The notes: a model not told the origin generated them from the letters alone. A DNA stretch of 64,000 nucleotides from CAZMSD01 sp964568855 (GCA_964568855.1 CAZMSD010000021.1:3852-67851); one strand, 5' to 3'. Numbered from the stretch's first letter, positions 26,371 to 38,200 are shown. Program-made: numbers and translations.

Positions 26371-28602
26371 ATGAGCCCAGTCTTTCAACTTGTCAGCGAC
26401 TTCGAGCCCCGCGGAGACCAGGGCGAGGCGATCCGGCAGCTGGTTGAGGGCTTCCGGGGGGAACGGGGAGACCGCGCCGTGGAGAATGGCCCCGGGGAAC
26501 CGGGAGCACAGGTTCTGCTGGGCGTCACGGGCAGCGGTAAAACCTACACCATGGCCAACCTGATCGCCGCCCTGGGCCGGCCCACCCTGGTCCTGTCTCA
26601 CAACAAGACGCTGGCGGCGCAGCTTTTCGGCGAACTGCGCTCCTTCTTCCCGCGCAACGCCGTGGAGTACTTCATCAGCTACTACGACTACTACCAGCCC
26701 GAGGCCTACTTGCCGGCGAGCGACACCTACATCGAGAAGGACGCCTCGATCAACGAGGAGATCGACCGTCTGCGACTGAAGGCCACCAGCTCGCTCCTGG
26801 AACGCCGGGACGTGGTGATCGTGGCCAGCGTCAGCGCCATCTTCGGCCTGGGCAACCCGGAGGAGTACAAGCGCAGCCTGGCCTTCGTCAGGCAGGGCGA
26901 GGCGCTGGACCGCAGGGAGTTTCTGCGGCGCCTGGTGGACATCCACTACGTGCGCGCCGGAATGGAGCTGGAACGCGGCACCTTCCGCGTACTGGGCGAC
27001 GTGATCGAAGTACACCCGGCCTACGAGGAACAGGCAATCCGCATCGACACCTTCGGCGACGAGGTGGAACGGATCTGCGTGATCGATCCGCTGACGGGCG
27101 ACGTGCGGGCGGAGAAACCGGCCGCCGCCGTGTACCCGGCCAAGCACTTCGTCACCTCGCAGCCCGGGGTCGAAGCCGCGGTGGAGTCCATCGAGCGCGA
27201 GCTGGAGGATCGACTTCAGGAGCTGCAGGAGCGGGGAATGCTGCTGGAGGCCCACCGGCTCAGGCAGCGCACCCGCTTCGACATCGAGATGATGCTCGAA
27301 ATCGGCTATTGCAGCGGAATCGAAAACTACAGCCGCCACCTGGACGGCCGGCCTGCCGGCAGCCGGCCCGCCTGTCTGCTGGACTATTTCCCCGAGGACC
27401 TGCTGGTGATCGTGGACGAAAGCCACGTGACGATTCCGCAGCTCAGGGCCATGTACCGGGGAGACCGGCATCGCAAGGAAACGCTGGTGGAACACGGCTT
27501 CCGCCTGCCCAGCGCCCTCGACAACCGGCCCCTGTTCTTCGAGGAATTCGAGCGGCTCTGTCCCGACACGCTGTATCTCAGCGCCACTCCCGGCGATTAC
27601 GAGCTCGAGCGCTGCGGCGGCGAATACGTGGAGCAGTTGATCCGTCCCACCGGCTTGCTGGACCCGGAGATCGACGTGCGGGCCACGGATGGCCAGGTCG
27701 AGGACCTGGCTTCCGAGATCCGCGAGCGGGCCCAGCGGGGAGAGCGGGTGCTGGTCACCACCTTGACCAAGCGCATGGCCGAGGACCTGAGCGCCTACTT
27801 CGCCCGCCAGGGCATCCGCGTGCGCTACCTGCACAGCGACATCGAGTCCCTGCGCCGGGTGGAACTCCTGCGTGACCTGCGCATGGGCGCCTACGATACA
27901 CTGGTGGGCGTCAACCTGCTCAGGGAGGGCCTGGACCTGCCCGAAGTGAGCCTGGTGGCCGTTCTGGACGCGGATAAGGAGGGATTTCTGCGCAGCGCCC
28001 GCAGCCTCTTCCAGATCGTGGGCCGGGCCGCCCGCAACGAAAGGGGCCGGGTAATCTTCTACGCCGACCGGGTCAGCCCGGCCATGGACCAGGTGCTGCG
28101 CGAGACGGAGCGCCGCCGGAAGATCCAGGACGAATACAACCGCGAGCATGGGATCACGCCGCGCACCGTGCACAAGACGAAGGAAGAGATCCTCGCCGCC
28201 ACGAGTCTGCTGGACGAAGCCCGGGAGATCGAACAATACTCCCGCGCAGGAGACGCCGCTTCCCGGACGGCCGACGACGCCGCCCTTTATGCCGGCAACG
28301 CGCTGGAAAGCGAGGACCTGGAATTCCTTGAACGATTGATGGAAGAGGCCGCCGCCCGCCTCGACTTCGAGCTGGCGGCCGAGATAAGGGATCGCATCCG
28401 CTCCCTGGAAGCTTCGGCGGGAGGTGTCCCAGGGGCGGGAGAGTCCGCCGGGGACGAGGAATCCGCGACGATTCCCGGGAAGGCTGCGCGCCAGTCCGAA
28501 AGCCGCGCCCAGCGGAAGAACCGCTCCCGCCGCGCGGCGGGCCGGAACAAGCAGCGGCTGATTCGCCAGCGTAAAGACAAGCAGTCACGAATAAATCAAT
28601 GA
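26371..28602 (+). CDS. uvrB: Excinuclease ABC subunit B
   Basis: 743 residues (most UvrB are ~660-680). Helicase-like damage-verification subunit of nucleotide excision repair. Walker A 'LGVTGSGKTYTMAN', beta-hairpin 'YDYYQPEAYLPASDTYIEKDASIN', motif II 'LLVIVDESH', motif IV-VI 'VNLLREGLDLPEVSLVAVLDADKEGFLRS', 'QIVGRAARN' and a C-terminal UVR motif 'FLERLMEEAAARLDFELAAEIRDRI' for UvrC are all present. About 65 further residues form a Ser/Arg/Lys-rich tail. The ATG at 26371 gives the normal N-terminus 'FQLVSDFEPRGDQ'; a TTG at 26347 is a less likely alternative. Confidence 0.97.
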   Translation: MSPVFQLVSDFEPRGDQGEAIRQLVEGFRGERGDRAVENGPGEPGAQVLLGVTGSGKTYTMANLIAALGRPTLVLSHNKTLAAQLFGELRSFFPRNAVEYFISYYDYYQPEAYLPASDTYIEKDASINEEIDRLRLKATSSLLERRDVVIVASVSAIFGLGNPEEYKRSLAFVRQGEALDRREFLRRLVDIHYVRAGMELERGTFRVLGDVIEVHPAYEEQAIRIDTFGDEVERICVIDPLTGDVRAEKPAAAVYPAKHFVTSQPGVEAAVESIERELEDRLQELQERGMLLEAHRLRQRTRFDIEMMLEIGYCSGIENYSRHLDGRPAGSRPACLLDYFPEDLLVIVDESHVTIPQLRAMYRGDRHRKETLVEHGFRLPSALDNRPLFFEEFERLCPDTLYLSATPGDYELERCGGEYVEQLIRPTGLLDPEIDVRATDGQVEDLASEIRERAQRGERVLVTTLTKRMAEDLSAYFARQGIRVRYLHSDIESLRRVELLRDLRMGAYDTLVGVNLLREGLDLPEVSLVAVLDADKEGFLRSARSLFQIVGRAARNERGRVIFYADRVSPAMDQVLRETERRRKIQDEYNREHGITPRTVHKTKEEILAATSLLDEAREIEQYSRAGDAASRTADDAALYAGNALESEDLEFLERLMEEAAARLDFELAAEIRDRIRSLEASAGGVPGAGESAGDEESATIPGKAARQSESRAQRKNRSRRAAGRNKQRLIRQRKDKQSRINQ

Positions 28603-28614
28603 GGATGCAGCCCA

Positions 28615-29298
28615 ATGCAGCTCACTGTTGATGACGCCGCCAACAAGGGATGGTGGACCTGGGCCCTGAAACACGGCAAGCCCGACCACGCCGACGCGGA
28701 CCGGATGAAGAAGCTCCTGCAGAAATGGGAGAAGGAAGCCGGTCCCCAGGTTGAATGCCGGGCGATGACGGAGAAGCCGTCGCAGGTCCAGAAGGAGCTG
28801 GAGCCCTTTCTGGGCCTGAAGGATCATTGGCAGGTCTGCCTGGTGGAGCTGATCCTGGCCGAGCGCAAGGGCATGTACGAAGCGGCCCGCGAAGCCTTCT
28901 TCCGGCCGTTCAAAGTGGATGATTCCACCCGCACGCGGCGGGATTATCGCACCATGAAGCATACCACGACCCTTTACGTGCAGCTTCTCCTGCGACGCCA
29001 GGCCACCGCCGAGGCCAAGCGGATTCTCGATTTCATGGATCGCCGCTATTCCCTCGAGGCGCACATGCTGGCTTTTGAACGGGGAATGGTCTTCGACGCG
29101 ATGGAGGAGTTCGAAGAGGCCTACCGCTGGCTGGCCCGCTCCGTGGGCAAGAACCGCAACGCGAAGAAATGGCTGGCCGAGGGGGTGGAGATCTACGCTC
29201 CCGGGGAGCTGTATCCGGGGCTGCGCGCGGAGGAGGGTTTCGATGACTTCCTTAAATCCCCCACGCGCTTTCTGAAGAAGCAGGGTTGGGAAGCCTGA
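28615..29298 (+). CDS. Hypothetical protein, helical (TPR-like)
   Basis: 227 residues, no recognised family. The sequence is almost entirely predicted helix: 'HWQVCLVELILAERKGMYEAAREAFF', 'TTTLYVQLLLRRQATAEAKRILDFMDRRY' and 'MVFDAMEEFEEAYRWLARSV' have the small/large residue spacing of tetratricopeptide-like hairpins. No signal peptide or membrane segment, so cytoplasmic. It follows uvrB after 12 bases and precedes purD by 40 bases, and probably shares the uvrB transcript. Function not inferred. Confidence 0.7.
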   Translation: MQLTVDDAANKGWWTWALKHGKPDHADADRMKKLLQKWEKEAGPQVECRAMTEKPSQVQKELEPFLGLKDHWQVCLVELILAERKGMYEAAREAFFRPFKVDDSTRTRRDYRTMKHTTTLYVQLLLRRQATAEAKRILDFMDRRYSLEAHMLAFERGMVFDAMEEFEEAYRWLARSVGKNRNAKKWLAEGVEIYAPGELYPGLRAEEGFDDFLKSPTRFLKKQGWEA

Positions 29299-29338
29299 TG
29301 CGCTACTGCTGCCACAGCTTGGCGGTGGGGTGAGCGCT

Positions 29339-30610
29339 ATGAAGCTGAAAGTGCTGATCCTGGGCGGTGGAGGCCGCGAAGCCGCCCTGGTCTGGAAACT
29401 GTCGCAGAGTCCGCTCTGTGGACGCATCTTCGCCCTGCCCGGCAATCCGGGCATGCTGAACCGCGCGGAGCTCGTCCAGGGGCTGGACATGGCGGATCTG
29501 GAAGCCCTGACCGACTGGTGCGGACGCAAGCAGGTGGACCTGGTGGTGGTGGGTCCCGAGCAGCCCCTGGTGGCCGGCGCCGTGGACGTATTCCGCGAGC
29601 GCGGCCTGCGGAGCTTCGGCCCCGAGGGGAGGGCCGCGCGGCTGGAAGGGTCCAAGAGCTGGGCCAAGGACTTCATGCGCCGGCACGGCGTGGCCAGCGC
29701 GGAGTACCGTTGCTTCGACGAGCTGGAGCCCGCCCTGGCCTTCCTCAAGGGGCGGGACTGGGAGCCGGTGATCAAGGCGGACGGTCTGGCCGCGGGGAAG
29801 GGCGTGCTGCTTCCGGGATCCCTGGACGAGGCCGAAGCGGCGCTGCGCTCCATGATGCAGGAGGACCGATTCGGCGAGGCGGGCCGGCGGGTGGTGATCG
29901 AGGAGCGGCTGGAGGGCCCCGAACTGAGCGTCTTCGCCATCTGCGACGGAGAACGGGCCTGGACCCTGGCCAGCGCGCGCGATTATAAACGCGCCCTTAA
30001 GGGCGACCGGGGACCCAACACGGGCGGCATGGGAGCCCTCTCTCCCAGTCCGGACTCCGACGCGGCCCTGTTGCGGCGCATCGAATCCGAGATCCTGCGT
30101 CCGGTGGTGGAGGGCATGCAGGAGGAGGGCTGTCCCTATCGAGGGATCCTGTACCTGGGATTGATGCTCTGCGAAGGCGGTCCCCGGGTGATAGAATTCA
30201 ACTGCCGCTTCGGCGATCCGGAAACCCAGGCGGTGCTGCCTCTGCTCGACGTCGATCTGCTGGGACTGATGTGGGAAGTGGCTTCCGGGGGCTCGCTGCC
30301 CGGCTGGCGGATTCTCCAGCCTGCGGCCCGGGCAGCCGCGGCTCATTGCCTGGTGCTAGCCAGCGGGGGCTATCCGGGCGCCTGCGCCAGGGGCCTGCCC
30401 ATCCAGGGGCTGGACCGGGTCGAGGATGCACTGGTCTTCCACGCCGGCACGGCCACTGACGCGGAGGGACGCCTGGTGACGGCGGGAGGCCGCGTGCTAA
30501 ACCTGGTGGGACTCGGCGCCACTCCCGCCGAAGCGCGCGAGCGAAGCTACCGGGCGGCCGAGCGGGTTTCCTTCGAGGGGATGTTCTATCGCCCCGACAT
30601 CGGGGCATAG
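29339..30610 (+). CDS. purD: Phosphoribosylamine-glycine ligase (GAR synthetase)
   Basis: 423 residues, standard length. Second step of purine synthesis: ATP, glycine and phosphoribosylamine give GAR. N-terminal 'KVLILGGGGREAALVWKL', 'VVVGPEQPLVAGAVD', the ATP-grasp core 'PVIKADGLAAGKGV' and 'IEERLEGPELSVFAICDG', and 'YRGILYLGLMLCEGGPRVIEFNCRFGDPETQAVLP' are diagnostic. The ATG at 29339 is preferred to a GTG at 29330 because GGTGAG lies about six bases before it and the product then begins at the conserved strand. No other pur genes are adjacent. Confidence 0.96.
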   Translation: MKLKVLILGGGGREAALVWKLSQSPLCGRIFALPGNPGMLNRAELVQGLDMADLEALTDWCGRKQVDLVVVGPEQPLVAGAVDVFRERGLRSFGPEGRAARLEGSKSWAKDFMRRHGVASAEYRCFDELEPALAFLKGRDWEPVIKADGLAAGKGVLLPGSLDEAEAALRSMMQEDRFGEAGRRVVIEERLEGPELSVFAICDGERAWTLASARDYKRALKGDRGPNTGGMGALSPSPDSDAALLRRIESEILRPVVEGMQEEGCPYRGILYLGLMLCEGGPRVIEFNCRFGDPETQAVLPLLDVDLLGLMWEVASGGSLPGWRILQPAARAAAAHCLVLASGGYPGACARGLPIQGLDRVEDALVFHAGTATDAEGRLVTAGGRVLNLVGLGATPAEARERSYRAAERVSFEGMFYRPDIGA

Positions 30611-30758
30611 GACTCCGACAGACTCGCGGTCCACCCGGCACAGCACATCCACCGATCGCATGAGCTTGAGGCTTGAAACGGCGCGGCCCGCGGCGTGAAC
30701 CAGTTCCGTGATACACCGCGGTGGAACATACGGGTCATTCAATACTGGAGGGATATCC

Positions 30759-31681
30759 TTGAACATACTCGTGACCGGAGGGGCCGGCTTCATCGGCTCC
30801 CACACTGTGGACGGTTTGATCAAGCGCGGAAACCGGGTAGTGATCGTGGACAACCTCTCCACCGGGCGCCGGGAATTCGTCCATCCCGAGGCCGAATTCC
30901 TGCGGATGGACATCGCCGATGCCGGGTTAGGCAAGCTGTTCACTGAGCGTCGCTTCGACGCTGTGATCCACTGCGCCGCCCAGATCGACGTGCGCAAGAG
31001 CGTGGAGGATCCCCTGGCCGACGCCGGGACCAACATCCTGGGCAGCCTCAATCTATGCGAGGCGGCCGCCCGCGCGGAAGTACGCCGGCTGGTGTTCAGC
31101 TCCACCGGCGGAGCCATCTACGGTGACACGGATCTACGGCCCACGCCGGAGGACGCGGAGTGCCGTCCCATCAGCCCCTACGGGATCACCAAGCTCAGCG
31201 TGGAACACTACCTGCACTACTACCGGGTGGTCCAGGGACTCGACCCCTTCGTCCTGCGCTACGGCAACGTCTACGGGCCGCGGCAGAATCCGCACGGCGA
31301 GGCGGGCGTGGTGGCCATCTTCTGCCGGCGCATGCTGGATGGGCTGCCGCTGGTGATCAACGGAGACGGGAAGCAGACCCGCGACTACGTATTCGTCGAG
31401 GACGTGGCGAGGGCCAATCTGCTGGCGCTGAACTGCCCGGTCGGCGACACGGTGAATATCGGCACGGCCGTGGAAACCGACGTGAACAGGATTTTTCACC
31501 TGCTGAACGAAGCCCTGGAAGCCGGCCTGGATGAACCCCACGGTCCCCCAAAGGCGGGAGAGCAGCAGACATCCTGCCTGGACGTGGGGAAGGCCCACCG
31601 GGTCCTGGGTTGGGAACCCGCGGTGGATTTCGAGGAGGGCATCGCGCGGACAGCGGAGTGGTTCCGCGCGCATCACGGTTC

Positions 31682-31685
<4 letters not shown>
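30759..31685 (+). CDS. NAD-dependent sugar epimerase (UDP-glucose 4-epimerase-like)
   Basis: 308 residues, extended SDR family. 'ILVTGGAGFIGSHTVDGLI' binds NAD, 'VIHCAAQIDVRKSVEDP' and 'SSTGGAIYG' supply the catalytic Ser/Thr, and 'SPYGITKLSVE' holds the Tyr-x3-Lys pair. 'RYGNVYGPRQNPHGEAGVV' and 'GDGKQTRDYVFVEDVA' fit UDP-glucose/GlcNAc 4-epimerases. The start is TTG at 30759, chosen because GGAGGG lies six bases before it and the NAD motif starts immediately; the GTG 30708 would add 17 residues without a Shine-Dalgarno. Ends ATGA-coupled to the sigma-54 activator. Likely supplies a sugar nucleotide for surface polysaccharide or LPS. Confidence 0.9.
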
Positions 31686-32759
<1,074 letters not shown>

Positions 32760-32770
<11 letters not shown>

Positions 32771-33308
32771 ACGGAACAGGCGGCCGCGCCCCGTCATAAG
32801 CACCGCCGGAAACCGGAAATCTCCAGGCCTGTCTCGGCTGGCCGTCGTTTATCTGGCGCTGCTGCTGCTGGGTGCCTGCACCTATTCCTTCAAAGGCAGC
32901 CTGCCGCCCCACCTGAAGACCGTCTCGATTCCGCTGATGGAAAACAGCACGCCGGAGTACGGGATCGCCGAGGAACTGACGGACCTGCTCATCGAGCGCT
33001 TCCTGCGCGAGGGCCTGCTGCGCGTTGCCGACGACGAAACAGCCGACAGCCGGCTGGTCACAACCCTTCGCGCCATCGATGAGACGCCCTTCGACTACGA
33101 CGAAGAGGAACAGGTGCGCCTGATCAAGGTCAGTATCAAGATCTTTGCCGAGTTCGAGGACCTGGTGGAAGGCCGCGTGCTCTGGAAAGGCAACTTCAGC
33201 GAGTGGGGATCCTACAATCCCGAAGAGGGCGGCCGGGAGGACGCCGTGGCCGAGGCCGTGGAAAAACTGGTGCTGGCGCTGGGCCAGAAACTGCTCTCCG
33301 ACTGGTAG
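32760..33308 (+). CDS. lptE: LPS assembly lipoprotein LptE-like
   Basis: 182 residues. A basic N-terminus and hydrophobic segment lead to the lipobox 'LLLLGACTYSF', so the mature protein begins at Cys and should be an outer-membrane lipoprotein. 'YSFKGSLPPHLKTVSIPLMENSTPEYGIAEELTDLLIERFLREG' is the typical LptE beta-alpha start, in which a modest strand pair is followed by a helix. LptE plugs LptD in the outer membrane; no lptD is in the window. It overlaps the sigma-54 activator gene by 11 bases. Confidence 0.82.
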
Positions 33309-33324
33309 GACGAGTGCATCGACA

Positions 33325-34458
33325 ATGAGCTTGCGCGCGGAAATCCGGGAACTGCGCCGGCAGCTTCCCCAGCGGCCCTGGCTCTTCGCGCGCCTGGCGG
33401 AGCTGCTGGCGCTTACCGGCAGAAAAGCGGAGGCCCTGCGCCTGCTGGAAGAGGGGCTCGAGCGGCTGGGCGACTACCCCAGCGCCCGGCAGGTTCTGGG
33501 TCGGCTCCTCCTGGACGAAGGATTTCGGGAAGAAGCCGAGGGCCAATTAAGTGCCTGCGCTGATGGAACCGTGGGAATCTGCGCCGCCCGGCTGGATCTC
33601 CTCGCGGCCGCCGGGAAGGATCCCGAGCGCCGCCGGGAGCTGCTGGAGCAGGCCTACGACCTGGATCGCTTCAGCCAGGTCCGAGCGCGGGAGATGCGGG
33701 AACTCGGCCTGCTCGATGAACCGGAATTCTACCAGTCATTGGAACCGAGCGCCGCGGAACGGGATCGCCGGGAGATCGTCTTCGCGGAAATGATCGAGCG
33801 CTTCGGCGCCCCCCGCCGCAGCGCTGGTGCCGACGATCAGCGCGCGGAGATTTCCGCGGATCCACAGCGGGAATCGTTCGCGGATTCGCAGCCCGAACCG
33901 CAGGCCCCTGAGGCGATCGAGACGGAAGCCGAGCCTGAAGAGGCGGTGGAGCAGGCCCATCCCGCCCCGGGCGCGGAAACGCGGCCCGACGAGGAAACTC
34001 CCGCGGATCGGCGGCGCGAAGACCGCTTGAAGCGCGAGGGCCAGCGCCTGCGCAAGCTGGCCGACCTGCAGGCTCCCGGCGCCGATGGGGAAGATCCGGA
34101 TGGCGAGGGCCGGGAGGCGCCGCAACAACCGGAGCTTCCGGATCCCGCCCCTTCGCATTCAGACCTGCGCAGCGTGCGTACGCGCAGCCTGGCCGGGATC
34201 TACGAAGCGCAGGCTTACTACGCGCTGGCGCTGGAAGTCTACGAGTTCCTGCAGGAGGCCGAACCTGGAAATCCCGACCTGCAGCGCCGCGTCCGGAAAC
34301 TGAAAGCCAGGCTGAAGCGGCAGGAGGCCGAAAGCCGGGCGGTAGCGAAGTCCCCCTCGCGCTCAGGGAAAAAGAAGGCCGCCAGCCGGCGTCGCGGAAA
34401 ACGCAAGGGCAAGGACACCTCTAATGGGAGGAAGGCGACCGGGTCGAGCGGAACCTGA
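33325..34458 (+). CDS. Hypothetical tetratricopeptide-like protein with acidic middle and basic tail
   Basis: 377 residues. Residues ~10-130 contain TPR-like helix pairs ('PWLFARLAELLALTGRKAEALRLLEEGLERLG', 'PSARQVLGRLLLDEGFREEAEGQL'). Residues ~160-260 are Glu/Pro/Ala-rich and acidic. A last TPR-like hairpin ('SLAGIYEAQAYYALALEVYEFLQEAEPGNPDLQRRVRKLKARLK') precedes a strongly basic Lys/Arg/Ser tail. It sits between lptE and coaE. No enzyme motif is present; it may bind protein partners or nucleic acid, which is a guess. No signal peptide. Confidence 0.7.
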   Translation: MSLRAEIRELRRQLPQRPWLFARLAELLALTGRKAEALRLLEEGLERLGDYPSARQVLGRLLLDEGFREEAEGQLSACADGTVGICAARLDLLAAAGKDPERRRELLEQAYDLDRFSQVRAREMRELGLLDEPEFYQSLEPSAAERDRREIVFAEMIERFGAPRRSAGADDQRAEISADPQRESFADSQPEPQAPEAIETEAEPEEAVEQAHPAPGAETRPDEETPADRRREDRLKREGQRLRKLADLQAPGADGEDPDGEGREAPQQPELPDPAPSHSDLRSVRTRSLAGIYEAQAYYALALEVYEFLQEAEPGNPDLQRRVRKLKARLKRQEAESRAVAKSPSRSGKKKAASRRRGKRKGKDTSNGRKATGSSGT

Positions 34459-34526
34459 TCCACCGCCAGGGCGTCCAAGTCCTGGGTAGCCGGGATTTCC
34501 ATACCACTGGCGCTCCGGTTTCTGTC

Positions 34527-35174
34527 ATGCGCGTGCTGGATCCGCCCGGCGAACCGAGGAGTCCATCACTGGTTAATCTCCTGGGCATCACCGGCGGAAT
34601 CGCCGCGGGCAAAACCATGGCCGCCGACTGCTGCCGTCGCAGGGGCCTGCCGGTCATTGACGCCGACCGTCTGGGGCGCAAGGTGGTGGAGCAGGTGCCG
34701 GAGCTGCGCGAGCAGTTGGCGGAGACCTTCGGCGCGGAAATCTTCGACCCGTCGGGGCGACTGCGTCGAGAGGCCCTGGGGGGGCTGGTTTTCAAGGAGC
34801 CCGCGGCTCTGGAGCGCCTGAACAGCCTGATCTTTCCTTATCTTTACAAAGCTATGGTTCGGAAGATCGGGGAGTTCTCCACCGAGGAACTGGTGGTGGT
34901 GGACGCCGCGTTGATCTTCGAGTGGGGAATCCGGCGGGATTTTCAGGAGATCTGGACGGTCCGCGCTGACGATGAACTGAGACTCTGCCGGCTTCGCCGG
35001 CGCAACTCCCTGAGCCGCACAGAGGCCTTGAACCGCCTGCATTCCCAGTTGCCGCAGGAAACCAAGGAAAGCCTGGCGGACCTGGTGATCGACAACAGCG
35101 GCGAGAGAGCGGAGTTTCTCCGCAAGGTCGAAGCCGAGCTGGACCGATTGCTGGCGGAACTCGCCCCGGACTGA
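34527..35174 (+). CDS. coaE: Dephospho-CoA kinase
   Basis: 215 residues. Last step of CoA synthesis, phosphorylating the 3'-hydroxyl of dephospho-CoA. P-loop 'LLGITGGIAAGKT' begins at about residue 18, followed by 'GLPVIDADRLGRKVVE', 'LVVVDAALIFEWGI' and 'RRRNSLSRTEALNRLHSQL', all CoaE hallmarks. The LID and CoA regions look complete. The first ~16 residues before the P-loop are longer than usual, so the true start may be slightly downstream; no strong Shine-Dalgarno precedes the ATG at 34527. Confidence 0.9.
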   Translation: MRVLDPPGEPRSPSLVNLLGITGGIAAGKTMAADCCRRRGLPVIDADRLGRKVVEQVPELREQLAETFGAEIFDPSGRLRREALGGLVFKEPAALERLNSLIFPYLYKAMVRKIGEFSTEELVVVDAALIFEWGIRRDFQEIWTVRADDELRLCRLRRRNSLSRTEALNRLHSQLPQETKESLADLVIDNSGERAEFLRKVEAELDRLLAELAPD

Positions 35175-35203
35175 AGGCCCTAACAAACAGGAAGCGCAAG
35201 TTC

Positions 35204-38200
35204 GTGATGATACTTGACCCGCGCCATCCGTTCCGCTTCCGGCAGCTGGCCGCTCTTAGGCTGCTCGCCTGGATCTGTCTCCCGGCTCTCTTGGCCATGG
35301 CGGCAACGGAGGCCGCGGGTTTCGGCAAGAACAAGGTTCAGTACGAATACCGCCACTGGAAATACATCCAGAGCGAACACTTCGACATCTATTTCTACGG
35401 GGACGGCTACGATCAGGCCGTCTTCACCGCCGCGGTGGCCGACAGCGCCTACGGCGTGCTGACCCAGGACTACGACTGGGAGCTCCCCCAAGGCGAGCGG
35501 ATCGTCATCGTCACCTACCAGAACCACAACGATTTCGGCAACACCAACCTGACCTTCGGCCTTGTTCCGGAAGGTACCGGGGGATTCACCGAGTTCTTCA
35601 AGAACCGCGTGGTGATTCCCTTCGAAGGAAGCTGGGAAGACTACCGGCACGTGATTCATCACGAACTCAATCACGCCTTCCAGCTTTCCATGTTCTACGG
35701 CGAATCCGTATTGACGGGTGCCATCCGCTTTCCTCTGCCCCTGTGGTTCGCCGAGGGCTCCTCGGAATACGTGAGCCGCAACGGCTGGGACCGCGAGGCC
35801 AACATGTACATGGCCGATGCGGTGACCGCCGGTTACCTGCCAGAGATTCCCTACCTGCGGGGCTTCCTGAACTACAAAGGCGGCCAGAGCATCTTCTGCT
35901 TCATCGAGGACGAATTCGGCCGCGAGAAAATCGCCGAACTGATGCACAAGGTGCGCTCCATGCGCAATATCGAGCGCGCCTTCGAATCCACTCTGGGAAT
36001 GGACGTCGAGGATCTCTCGAAGGAGTGGAAGACCTACCTCAAGCGCATCTACTGGCCGGTGATCCAGGACCGCCGGCTGGCGAACGAAATGGCCGACCGG
36101 ATCACGGACCACCTCGAGCTGGAGAACTTCGTCAACAACAGCCCGGCCATCAGCCCGTCGGGCGACCGCATCGTATATCTCTCGGACCGGACCGGCTATT
36201 TCGACCTCTACAGCCTGCACATCCGGGAACCCGACAAGCACCGGCGGATCCTGCAGGGCCAGCAGTCGGGCAGTTTCGAGGAGCTGCACTGGCTGCGCCC
36301 CGGGATCGGCTGGGCGCCCGACGAGCAGCGCATCGTCTTCGCCTCGAAAGCCGCGGAGCGCGATGCGCTGTTCATCATCGACGCCGAGCGGGGCAAGGTG
36401 CTTGAGAAATACGAATACGACCTGCTGGGGGTCTTCAGCCCCGCCTGGAGCCCCGACGGCAGGAGGATCGCCTTCGTGGCCCTGCAGGCCGGGCACAGCG
36501 ACATCTGGCTGCAGGATCTCGAGACGGGGGAGATCCGGCGCCTGACCGATGATCGCTACAGCGACTTCGATCCCAGCTTCAGCACGGACGGACGCTACCT
36601 GCTGTTCACCAGCGACCGCGGCGACGATCTGAGCCGCGACAGCATGTTTCACATCAGCGGCCGGGACTACTACGACAACGACATCTACCTGGCGGATCTC
36701 GAAAGCTCAGGCATTCTGCGCCTGACCGATCTGCCCTACGATGTCCGCACGCCCATCTGGACCGGCGCACCCGATCCTAAGCGGGGCGCGGCCTACAGCG
36801 GCTCCAGTCCCGGAGCGCTCCGGTCGGCCGCGGTCCTTAAGGAGCGACCGGCGGGAACCGGCGCGGGGGAGATCTTCTTCGTCTGCGATGCGGGCGGCGC
36901 CTACAACCTCTATTCCCTGCCGGCCCGGCCCTACGTCGAGGCGCTGGCCGCCGGCAGCGTCGCGGTGGATTCCCCGCCCCGCCCCGAGCGCCGCAGCAAC
37001 GTGCTCACCGGCGTTTTCCAGCCTTCCGTGTCACGCGGCGGGAAGCTCCTGTTCACCAGTTTCGAGAACGGGGGCTACGATATCTTCCTGCACAAGAACC
37101 TGCACCTGCTCGAGCGGCTGGGACCGATCCCGGACGACGACCGGGACCTGCTGCCGTTCAACCGGATCCGCGAAGTCGCGCTCGAACCGGATTCCGTGAT
37201 ACGAATCCATGAGGAACAGGAAGCCGGGCTTGAGTGGCGCCGCTACGATTTCACCCGTCTGGCCGAGGAACGTCGGGAGCGCGAGGAGGACCCGGGGCCG
37301 GATGGAGCCGAGGCGGGCGGAACCAGACTCAAGGCCGGCGTCGCCGTTCCCGGCGCGGAGAGCGCCAGGTTCGACGAGGAGGGCAACTACCTGGCGCACG
37401 ATTACCGCCTGCGTTTCAGTCCCGACATGGCGGTGGCCCAGGCCCAGTACAGCGACCTCTTCGGCTTCCAGGGCGTGAGCCAGGTGATGTTCAGCGACCT
37501 GATGGGCAATCACCGGATCTTCGCCTATCTCAATCTCTACAACCGCATCGAGTTCTCGAACATCCATCTGTATTACCAGTTCCTGGCCAGGCGGGTCAAC
37601 TACGAGGGCGGCGTCTTCCGCTACGTGCGCTACTTGAGCGGCGAAGTGATCAACCGCTACTACCGCGACAATCTCTACGGCGGGGAGTTGAACGCCAGCT
37701 ACCCGGTGAACCGCTTCCTGCGTCTATCGCTCGAGAACCGCTGGGCGACGATCGCCAGGGACAGCCTGAACAGCCTGAACTACGAAGAGGACAGCTACGG
37801 TGCGGCCGTGTATCACGACTACATCAAGGGCCACTTCCTGACCAGCGCGCTCTCGCTGACCTTCGACAATGCGCTGTGGGGCGGCACGGGTCCGGTGAAC
37901 GGCTTACGCGGCCGGCTGACCTACACGCGCGGATTCCCGGTGGCCGGGAACCGCGACGTGGGCAACGACTTCCATTCCCTGGAGACGGATTTCAGGCGCT
38001 ACCTGCGGCTGGACAACGACCTGCACTTCGCCTTTCGGCTGGCCGCGGGAGCGAGTTTCGGTCCCACCCCCCAGCGCTTCTTCCTGGGCGGCTCGCCGAA
38101 CTGGGTCAACACGAAGTTCTTCAAGGCCGAGCAGGACAGCTCCGACAATCTGTTGCGCAGCGACATCGACGAGTTGTATTACTCGGGATTCGTCCAGCCG

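Noticed and set aside
26353..28236. Long open minus-strand frame opposite uvrB (about 627 codons)
   Set aside because: It is the mirror of uvrB third-position GC bias; the sequence is His/Gln/Val-rich with no domain and no Shine-Dalgarno.
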